DNA of 64,000 nucleotides from Homarus americanus (Eukaryota > Arthropoda > Malacostraca > Decapoda > Nephropidae). The stretch lies in NCBI RefSeq assembly GCF_018991925.1, contig NW_024725520.1, positions 901,001 to 965,000 of the forward strand. The letters are read 5' to 3'. Under the pieces are notes generated by a model that was not told the origin of the DNA, did not search any database, and worked only from the letters and a program-made list of their open reading frames with translations. A program made the position numbers and the translations under genes. Numbering within the stretch: the stretch's first letter is position 1; every line of letters starts with the position of its first letter. This document shows positions 55,510-64,000 of this stretch, in pieces.

Positions 55510-55783
55510 GGATCACCTGAAGATTACTTCCCCCACCCCCAGTTTACTTCACCAGTTAACTACCCTAAGACGTTAAGTTAACAAAACCTAATCTAATGTA
55601 AAGTAAACCTAACCTAACAAAAGTAAATATATTTTAAAGTAACGTAACTTGACCTAACCTAATATAATCAAATCACTTCTAACCTAACCTAACCTAACCT
55701 AACCTAATCCCCCTCTTCCAGATAGCGTTAGGGTGAACAATAATCAATTGATATAATCTGGGGTGTCTAATTTTCAGGTGATC
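55510..55783. mobile_element. CACCTGAAGATTA-arm element, full copy with CCTAA core
   Basis: Starts GGATCACCTGAAGATTAC and ends TTTTCAGGTGATC. The left inner block is CAGTTTACTTCACC. The core is about 170 bases of CCTAACC-like DNA. Right: GATAGCGTTAGGGTG, AATCAATTGATATAATCTGG, GGTGTCTAATTTTCAGGTG. Confidence 0.7.
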
Positions 55784-56560
55784 TCTCATTCAGTCATACA
55801 AGAAGTGAAACAACTTGACATTGGTGGTTGTAAGCGGTTGTGTCAGGCAGGAGTCAAGGTTGTGGTCATTAATGGGGTAATTCTCAGGTGGTTGTCGAGG
55901 AGGTTATTTGGGTGAGACAAGAAACGACGTAATACAAGGAGATAGGAAGTAGTATGTATTACCTGGTGAGGTCATTGTCTATATTAAACAGTGAGGTGAG
56001 GGGGCGTGTGGTGAGGGGCGTGTGGTGAGGTGGAGGGGCGTGTGGGGGGATGGGAGGGGGGCGTGTGGTGTGAGGGGAGGGGTGGTGAGGGGAGGGGTGT
56101 GGTGAGGGAGGGGCGTGTGTGGTGGAGGTGGAGGGGGGCGGTGGTGAGGTGAGGGGGCGTGTGGTGGTGAGGGGGAGGGGAGGGGGTGTGTGGTGAGGGG
56201 AGGGGGCGTGGTGAGGGGAGGGGCGGGGGTGAGGGAGGGGCGTGTGGTGAAGGGACGTGTGGTGAGGGGGGAGGTGAGGTGTGGTCAGGTGTATATGTGG
56301 TGAGGAAAGGTAAGGGTGACATAAGGTAGTTTAGTTAACACACACAGACACACACCAGTGGTCGAGTTCAGCTCGGCTCACTCTCCTCCCTCACCCTTCC
56401 CTCTCCTTACCCCCTTCCTCTCCTTACCCTCCTTCCTCTCTCATCTCTCTCTCCCCACCCTCTCCCCCCCCTCCCTCACCCTCCTCTCGCCCCTACCTCC
56501 ACGGCCCCACTTTCTCAAACAAGGACATCCCTTCTTCTCACATTCCTCGGTACTACACGA
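55784..56560. repeat. GGTGAGGGGAGGGGCGTGT array and CT-rich flank
   Basis: G-rich 20-bp-like units at 55990-56285, then CCCTCCTTCCTCTC at 56380-56500. Confidence 0.8.
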
Positions 56561-56753
56561 CCCACTGCGGCATCTTAAGACACGCACAGATGTATATGTA
56601 TAGAGAATTAGTAAGGTAAATATAACCCAGCGGTCTCTTACGTGTGATAATGGGGGCAGGTGAGGTGGGTGACCGTGTGACTTTCATTTCATCCATTGTT
56701 CCAGGGTTAATGTTATCCCTGCTTACCTCCTCCCTACCCTACCTTACCTACCG

Positions 56754-56789
<36 letters not shown>

Positions 56790-56951
56790 TTTATTTTCTT
56801 CACCAGTATGAGGTTTAAATCTCTACCCAGCCTTGTGTTTAATGTTTACTAAGGCATAGAGTTGATGGTGTAAATAATGAGGAGTTAGGGAAGGACTGAT
56901 GGTCGAAAGTCGTGTTGCTGGACGGGGGAAATGGATACTACAAACATTCTT

Positions 56952-57232
56952 TCACCTGAAGATTAATCAACCTAACCTAACCAAATATGACATAACATTA
57001 CCCTAACCTAACCTAACCAAACATGACATAACATTACCCAACCAAACCTAACCAAACATGACATAGCACTAATCTAACACTAACCTAACCTAACCAAACA
57101 TGACATAACACTAATCTAACACTAACCTAACCTAACCAAACATGACATAACACTAATCTAACACTAACCTAACCTAACCTAACATTACATAACACTAACC
57201 TAACCCAGGGGTGTCTAATCTTCAGGTGATCC
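56952..57232. mobile_element. CACCTGAAGATTA-arm element with CATGACATAACACTAATC core array
   Basis: Starts TCACCTGAAGATTAATC and ends AGGGGTGTCTAATCTTCAGG, TGATCC. The arms are short. The core is a roughly 42-bp array (CCAAACATGACATAACACTA plus ATCTAACACTAACCTAACCTAA-type units) repeated about four times. Confidence 0.65.
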
Positions 57233-58705
57233 TTGTTATCCATAATAAAGAAGGATAACTGAACAGCAATACGGTAGTTTCTTATACCCCAAAATAACAA
57301 GATGTGATTGGTGGAGACTTCCCAACGCTTCTGGTCATTATAACGTAACCAGGCAGGTCTTAGGTCGTTTCTCTCCAGGTCGTTATGGTCTCCTGTCCTC
57401 ATTATAACCCTGGTGGTCGTTAGGCTCTACTAATTACCTTCCTTCTACATGATAATTACCTCAGGTGTTTAATGAGTTACCTGTGTTATTTTTCACTTCG
57501 TCTTGATTTTATTAAACGTTCAAATTTCAGTTTTAAAAGAATTTCATAATTTTTCGGTAATGTTTTATGTAATGTGACTGAGGGGGGGGAGAGGAGGTAG
57601 AACAGGGAAGTGGAAATAAAGAGGAGGGAATGGAGGGAAGGAGAACGAAGGGTCAGGGCTGGAAGAGGAGGAGACAGGGAAATAAAGAAAAGAGCAAGAG
57701 AAGGGAAGGGAAAGGAGGGCAGAGCAGAGGCAAGGAAGACATTATGTCCACCATTACCCTTAAATATCCCCAGATAAACAAACATAATCAGCAAGTTGTG
57801 TTATTTTACTCGTCTCGAACCATTATTTGGGGGAATTAATCACCAAGGTGTAGTTAGTAAAAGTATTAAATGGTGTAGTGGTAATCTGTTGTGTGTGTGT
57901 GTGTACGTGGGGTTTATATTTGAACAGTGCAATATCTCACGTCAATTATATTTCTCAAGACCATTCTGTCAATTTACCTCACACACAATCGATATGGTGT
58001 ACAGTATCACAAAGAGGTAGGTGTCTGTGTCTATAGGAAGAAGGGACCAGGACCAGTGTCTTTAATAAACACTCAGAAGCTAAAGAATGAAAACCACCAA
58101 TAAAACACTAAGACCCGGGATTCAGCGGGTACAGGAGGATAAGACTGTACCATAAACCAACCAAGAAGAAGTAGTGAGTCACCCACACCAGTCTCTGTCA
58201 CTACCAAGAAGACAAAGTAAACGAAGGAGAAGAGAGAAGAAAAAAATAACACGGACGAATTAGTTTAAGGAGAGCGAGAGAGTATTTCCGGACGCCTGCT
58301 TGCCTCATGGGGTGTATATTTAGGTGCTGTATTTTTTGAAAGTCTGGTTGAGAAAATGTTCTCTTTGTGTGTGTGTGTGTGTGCAGTGTAGATAATGATG
58401 CCGATAGTGGTGGTGGTAGTTATGATGGTGGTGGTGATGATGCTAGTGGTGTTGGTGGATGGTGGTAGATGGTGGTGGTGCTGGTGGTAGTGATGGTTAT
58501 GATGGTGATGGCACCAGCTCAGCTGTCACGTCGGGGGAAAATTGGCGGCTAATTCCCTAACACATTCCACCTCCTCCCTCCCTCGCTCCCAGCTATCGAG
58601 ACCCATCAACCTCCCCACATAATAAGACTCCACCATCTCCCCACATAACGAGACCCACCAACACCCCCACATAACGAGACCCACCAACACCCCCACATAA
58701 CGAGG
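57233..58705. other. Unique DNA with a GA-rich stretch and small arrays
   Basis: GA-rich at 57575-57740; GT at 57892-57903 and 58366-58382; GGTGGTGGTAG at 58405-58510; CACATAACGAGACCCACCAA at 58615-58705 (four units of about 25-28 bp). No gene. Confidence 0.5.
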
Positions 58706-59311
58706 TTAGGTTAGGTTAGTTTCGGTTAAGAAGTTAACACGTTCAATAGTTATACTTGTTTCTCTTATATTAAAGAGTTATATTACCAATAATGTTTAGT
58801 TGTTTATGGACGAGCGTAATTACTGACCAAATGTCTTAGGTGTTGGTGTGACGTCATCATTGTTGTTGTTGTTTATGCTGATGCTAAAGAAACATTGGGT
58901 GAGTGAAGAGGAGGATTAGGAGGAGAGGAAGAGCAACACGTCAACAAACACAGATAGATAGAGGTGAGGAGGCGGCGGTGAGGGGTAACTTTAGTAAGTG
59001 AGTAACAAGGTGGTAATAGAGGTAATACTGAAGGTAATTGGCCAGGGGAACCAGAGGTATCTCTCCCCCTCCAGGTCAGGTGTCCTGGGGAGGAGGAGGG
59101 GTACAGTGTTTGGTGGGCCTGGGAGGGTATGGTGCGCCCCATACTGCCAGATTTACCATAATTTTAACCTTTCCCCTTTCACGTGTGCCCCACCCCGCCT
59201 GTGTAGGGGCGAGGAGGGGCGGACGAAGGGGAGGAGAGACTGGGGAGGGTGACGAGGTGGTCTGGGGATTTGGGGAACGTGTGGGGATCAGGTAGGGAGG
59301 AGGCAGTGGGA

Positions 59312-59348
<37 letters not shown>

Positions 59349-59415
59349 GGTTGAAGGTAAGAAGAAAGGAGAGAAGTAAGCTGGGAGACTAGAGAAGTGA
59401 GGGAGATTGTATCAG

Positions 59416-59417
<2 letters not shown>
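58706..59417. other. Unique DNA, (GA)n
   Basis: GA at 59318-59343. Frames at 58873-59295 show no domain. Confidence 0.4.
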
Positions 59418-59500
<83 letters not shown>

Positions 59501-59640
59501 CCCTGATGGTTTTAGGTTATCCCAAAGTGTCTTCTTATTGTGTTTAGTGTCCCCCCTGGAGCGGTGCTGGGGGGGGGAGGAAGAGTGTTGGGTGGTGGAA
59601 GAGGAGGACCCCTACGGTGTGGTGTATTGAATAAACATCA

Positions 59641-59682
<42 letters not shown>
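59418..59682. repeat. (GT)n of 82 bases and, 145 bases on, (AC)n
   Basis: GT at 59418-59499 and AC at 59644-59682 form an inverted pair on the same strand. Confidence 0.95.
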
Positions 59683-59683
<1 letters not shown>

Positions 59684-59769
59684 ATACTACTATAATACCA
59701 ATACTATTAACCTTCCCTCCATGACGCCAGACTCGTGTATGATATCCATTTCCGGTGAGAGGGACAGCA

Positions 59770-59860
59770 GGTGGTGGTTACCTGTGTTTGTTTACCTGTG
59801 TTTGTTTACCTGTGTTTGTTTACCTGTTACCTGTGTTTGTTTACCTGTGTTTACCTTCCC
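59770..59860. repeat. TTACCTGTGTTTG array, 13 bp
   Basis: Six units. Confidence 0.9.
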
Positions 59861-59964
59861 TTAGGACACACACGATAAGAGACTCTCATATAAAACATCA
59901 CTATGTATTATATTTTGACATTATCTCTCAAGCTCTGAACCACTCTGGGTATGACTAATTCCCA

Positions 59965-60135
59965 GGGCATCAGGTTAGGTTACGTTAGGTTAGGTTAGGC
60001 TTAGGTTAGGTTAGGTTAGGTTATGTTAGGTTACGTTAGGCTTAGGTTAGTTAGGGTTATGTTATGTTAGGTTACGTTAGGCTTAGGTTAGGTTACGTTA
60101 GGTTAGGTTATGTTAGGTTAGGTTAGGTTAGGTTA
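59965..60135. repeat. TTAGG-like tract
   Basis: GGTTAGGTTACGTTAGGCTTA units, G-strand only, with no arm sequences. Confidence 0.8.
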
Positions 60136-61141
60136 CATGTCTTTGTTACCTCACCCACGTAAGTTAGTCATTGAGGTAATATAAATAATGAACCGGAAGT
60201 GGGTATTTATTTTACCGTCGTGATCGGTACAACCTTAGGGGAGTACCGGAAGTGGGGGGGTAAGATAGTGGTGGGGGAGAGAAGGGCATGACAGCATGAG
60301 GGAGATGGGCGGTGAGGGGAGTTGGCGTAAAGAGGTTGGGTGACTGAGTGTGGGTGACTGGGTGGCTGGAGTGTGGGTGGTCGGGTGGAATGGGCGGGGT
60401 CCGGTAGTCAGGAACAGAAACTGAAGGTTTATTTGACGTTTATGATGATTGTGGGGCTGTAGTGAGGTTGGTAACTATCCCGCCCTCACTACTCCACCCA
60501 CCCACCCACCCACTCGGCCTATAGTTCTACTTCCTCATGTCACTGTTCTTACTATACTGCAGCATCTCCAGTTTACAGCCACTACCACCACTACCACCAT
60601 CACCATCACTACCACCATCACCATTACTACCACCATCATCAGACACCACCACACACTACCACTTCTCCCAGCCAGTGAATCACCACTCTTTCTCTCACTG
60701 GTAGACCCATGGGTAGGCCTACTGGTGGTGGTGGTGGTGTGGCAATTATGGTTGTGGTGGTAATCTAGGGTAGTCAGTATCCGCCGGGGGTGACACTGAA
60801 CCTCTAGGAGACACTCAAACTACATCACACTTTACACTGACTTAACGGAGAAACACTGAGTGGGAGGAGGTGGTGTGTTGTGGCTTCAGGATGACTCTTG
60901 TGTGTTACTCGTCGAGGTGTTGCTGAAGTACATCTGTGTTGGGGTGTTTGTGTTGATTCATACATACATACATACATATTCAGTACAGTAAAATCGTCCT
61001 ACAAGTTAACATTAACCTAACACGTGTTGTATATAGTGAGTTACTGTAGTTGACATTGTAACTGTATTCTTGTAACGATAAACACAGTATGTTATATTTT
61101 AGGGTTTTGTAACGCTTGTAATCGTTACTAATGACTACCAT

Positions 61142-61142
<1 letters not shown>
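60136..61142. other. Unique DNA with GGGTG and ACC tracts
   Basis: GTGGGTGACTGGGTGG at 60330-60395, CACCACTACCACC at 60585-60660, CATA at 60959-60978. No gene. Confidence 0.4.

Positions 61143-61234
<92 letters not shown>
61143..61234. repeat. (GT)n microsatellite, 92 bases
   Basis: Uninterrupted GT. Confidence 0.95.
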
Positions 61235-61236
<2 letters not shown>

Positions 61237-61319
61237 CCTTGGTGGTGGTGGGCGGAAGACTCTCTGTAATTGGTCCTGAAGACAGGCTGTCTCCTCCTCT
61301 GGTCATCACATCAACCTTA

Positions 61320-61830
61320 ACCTACGTTCTTAAACCTCCCTCCTTCACCACCACTCACCACCATTTAGTCTCCCTCACCACCCCTTATCCACCACCACTC
61401 ACCATCATCGAGTTTCCATTACCCTCCACCACTACTCCACCATCATCTATTTTCCACCACCCACTCTCCTCTATCCTTCATCACTTTTTTCCACCCTCCT
61501 CCACCTCCATTCACCACGACTTCCTGTATTTTGGTATACCTTTCTCGACCCTGGGACTTGATACCCCCCATACCTCCCCATACCTCCCCATACCCTCCGA
61601 CTCCTCCTACTTCACAGGACCGTCAGCTAGCAGGGTTCAGTGACTCGTTCCTGGAGTTACACAGATATACTCTACTTTATTTGGGTCTCACGTTTTCATA
61701 TTTATTGAATTTTAGATTTCGTAGATTTCTTGTAGCTGTGACACCACCCTCCCTCCCCTCACTCTACTAGCCCCCTCCCTCACTCTACTAGCCCCCTCCT
61801 CACTCTACTAGCCCCCCTCACTCTACCAGG
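61320..61830. repeat. CACCACC-rich tract and CCCTCACTCTACTAGCCCC array
   Basis: Low-complexity C-rich to 61610. Four 24-bp-like units at 61745-61828. Confidence 0.7.
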
Positions 61831-61894
61831 GAGTTGGGAGTGGTGGAGTGAGCTTGCTAAAATATAAGTTATAAAACCAACAGTAAGTCAATTG

Positions 61895-62105
61895 TCCTGC
61901 AGCCCATCTTACACCCAACCCCTGTCACTGATGCATCTGTTCCACTCATCCACCTACTCTATTTCCACTCCACTATTTACCCATCTCCCCTTTTTAAATA
62001 TAAGATCATCTAGTTAAAAACCTTTATTACGAGTTCGCTCATGATTTGTTGGATCACGTGTCGCTCCTCACTCTATGTCTGTCCAGAAAATGTAAAGTAG
62101 AAGAA
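61895..62105 (-). mobile_element. LINE family A, decayed 3' end
   Basis: The plus strand holds TTACACCCAACCCCTGTCAC, TTCCACTCATCCACC, TTACGAGTTCGCTCATGATT and TCGCTCCTCACTCT, collinear with the antisense 3' UTR and C-terminus of the 40 kb LINE. It has many substitutions and small deletions and no open frame. It ends next to the long GT tract starting at 62125. Confidence 0.75.
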
Positions 62106-62122
62106 AACTAAGATATTTTTAA

Positions 62123-62229
<107 letters not shown>

Positions 62230-62232
62230 TAG

Positions 62233-62421
62233 TCAGTAGTTAAGATGTATTATTAGCAGTAGTCGTAATAGTATCCCGCCTGCCATGTCCACTACCAGCT
62301 GGGCCACCACAGTTAAAGAAGAGCCCGGGTCAACCCCCTGGGGCTGCTCGGGGAGGACTTCCGCTGTGGCTGTGATCTGATCCTCCCCACACTCTCCCTC
62401 GGCGACACTTTTATCGATCAT
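62233..62421 (-). CDS. Candidate short ORF, 62 codons, hydrophobic C-terminus
   Basis: Starts at an ATG (MIDKSVAEGECGED) and ends LLRLLLIIHLNY before a TGA. Composition is acidic in the first half and hydrophobic from about residue 39 (LTVVAQLVVDMAGG, ILLRLLLII), which could be a tail anchor. Third positions are GC-rich as in the natterin-like exon. No domain was recognised. It lies immediately beside a roughly 100-bp GT tract and may be a chance frame. Confidence 0.2.
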   Translation of the reverse strand: MIDKSVAEGECGEDQITATAEVLPEQPQGVDPGSSLTVVAQLVVDMAGGILLRLLLIIHLNY

Positions 62422-63360
62422 AGCTTTATTTTTATGGTTTCTGTGGCGGAGTGTTGGTGGGAGTGTTGGTAGGAGTGTTGGCGGGAGTGTTGGAATGTTG
62501 GTGGGACAATAACAGCGTGCGATAAAGTATTGTTTGGTGACCTGTAACTGCCAGCGTCCAGGTCAGTGATCGGGTCATCCTGGTCTCTCCTATCTGTCTA
62601 TGTCTGTCTGTTAATCTGTCTAATCTCTTCAGGTAGTGGTGTAGTGTACGAACCAGAGGGGTGACACTTGATCCTTCCTGGCGTCATTCATCACCGTCAC
62701 GCGTCACACTCAGGGAACCTATCCATAGTGACATGTGACGGAGGCGTGTTACGTGACGGTCCTGACACAGTTCCCCTTTGTTGTTCAAGTCGTTCAATGA
62801 TGGATGAAGATGTAGAGTCCTCCTCCTCCTCTTCACCTCTTCACCCTCCTCCTCCTCCTCTTCACCCTCCTCCACTAATCCCTTGACCCTCCTTCTCCTC
62901 ACCAAACCTATGTAGTAATTCCCTTCCCAAAATCATCTTTTACCAATGTATTCGATATTCACTTACGCCAGTACGGGAACTACGCATCGCTTGGCGTTTG
63001 ACTGGTACTAATAACTTCTTTGGCGTAACATCGTCTGACGTCTGCCAGCGCCGGCGTAGGTTATATAGGATTACCATCGTTTCCTCAGGCTATCGGGGAG
63101 GAGGGGGAGACACGAAGTTTCCTACCCATGCAAGGATATTTAGGGTCACTGGGTCCTATTGGTGGGTCCTATGGGGTTCTACTGGGGTCCTATAGGCTTC
63201 CACCTCACCTGCAGTGTCAGTAAAGGTGGAGGGGGGGGTGGGGTTGTGAGGTCCACGTGGGCAGTTGTTTACATTCAGAGTTCATGGTTGCATTGACTCT
63301 CTCTTCAGCTGGTGACCTTTTAGCTTAATGGTAAGAGAGTTTAGTCTTGTTTGTCAACAT
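62422..63360. other. Unique DNA with small repeats
   Basis: GGAGTGTTGGTGG at 62450-62505, CTCCTCCTC at 62820-62880, GGGTCCTATTGG at 63150-63195. No gene. Confidence 0.4.
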
Positions 63361-64000
63361 TTGTAGTGCGAATACTCCCCTACTCCCTCTCCCTCACCTC
63401 CTCCCTCTCCTTCACCTCCTCCCTCTCCCCCACCTCCTCCCCTCCTCCCTCACCTCCCTCCCTCACTCTCCTCCTCCCTCACCTCCTCACCCTCCTCCTC
63501 ACCTCCCTCATCTTCTCCCTCACCCTCCTTCTCTCTCACCTCCCTACCCTCCCTACCCCATCTCCTGTAGGCCTCTGTATCCCAATATTGCACCTGCACC
63601 CTTCTCATATTCTCCTCCTCCCCTCCTCCCTCCTCCTCCTCCTCCTCTCTTCCTTCCTCCTCCTCCCTCCCTCCCCATCGTTCTCCTCTCCCATCACCAG
63701 CACCACTAACAAGGTTATCTCCCGTACATCTTGATTGGCTCACCTGAATTTTGGATTATATTGATGAAGTTGATCAGAGAGGATTGAATGGTGGAAGGTG
63801 CGGGAGGTGTGAAGGAGGGGAGGTGAGGGGAGGTGTGAGAGGTGAGGGGAGGAGGTGAGGGGAGGTGAGGTGAGGGGAGGAGGTGGGGGAGGTGAGGTGT
63901 GGGGAGGTGAGGTGAGGGGAGGAGGTGGGGGAGGGGGGGGGAGGTGGGGAGGGGAGGGGAGGGGAGGGGGAGGGGAGGTGGGGAGGGGAGGGGTGAGGGG
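63361..64000. repeat. CTCCTCCCTCACC tract followed by GGTGAGGGGAGG tract
   Basis: CT-rich at 63370-63680 and G-rich at 63790 to the window end are roughly complementary low-complexity blocks about 110 bases apart. Frames within them are artefacts. Confidence 0.85.

Overview
The window looks like a gene-poor stretch of arthropod nuclear DNA, most likely from a decapod crustacean. Four things point that way. Tracts built on the arthropod telomeric pentamer CCTAA/TTAGG occur throughout. Micro- and minisatellites fill a very large share of the sequence. LINE fragments of arthropod type are present. The one convincing gene has eukaryotic splice signals. The taxon is an inference, since no ribosomal or mitochondrial sequence is present to anchor it.

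One protein-coding region is well supported: a large 3'-terminal exon on the minus strand at 19103-20417. It encodes a natterin-like protein with the end of a signal peptide, two DM9-type repeats, an aerolysin-fold-like region, a threonine-rich stalk and a hydrophobic C-terminal tail. Its first exon was not found. A few short, low-confidence candidate exons are listed (14893-15033, 34869-35030, 50666-50767, 62233-62421). Most other open frames are translations of tandem repeats or antisense copies of LINE frames.

Mobile elements fall into four groups. (1) LINE family A has five copies: 28941-29103, 40140-41190, 44020-44495, 48593-48811 and 61895-62105. The 40 kb copy keeps an open frame from the reverse-transcriptase palm to the C-terminus. 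(2) LINE family B has two 3' ends, at 3103-3466 and 11784-12215, which share an open 65-codon ORF end and a TAA-type tail. (3) A 249-bp palindromic TA-flanked mariner-type MITE lies at 54061-54309. (4) An unnamed inverted-repeat family has arms beginning ATCACCTGAAGATTA and containing a CAGCTTATTTCACCTGAAGA block, and the arms enclose CCTAA/TTAGG-like DNA. About ten two-armed copies and about fifteen single arms are scattered from 2.2 kb to 57.2 kb. This family is the main candidate for something undescribed.

Layout: 0-18 kb is mostly minisatellites with the two LINE B copies. 16.3-17.9 kb holds three consecutive arrays, including a homogeneous 43-bp array and a 21-bp array with higher-order structure. 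17.9-20.4 kb is the natterin-like gene and probable 3' UTR. 20.6-39 kb is arrays, CCTAA tracts and inverted-repeat elements. 39.6-49 kb holds most of the LINE A copies. 49.5-57.2 kb has the densest inverted-repeat elements and the MITE. 57-64 kb is mostly simple repeats. No tRNA, rRNA, CRISPR, operon or bacterial-type feature was seen.
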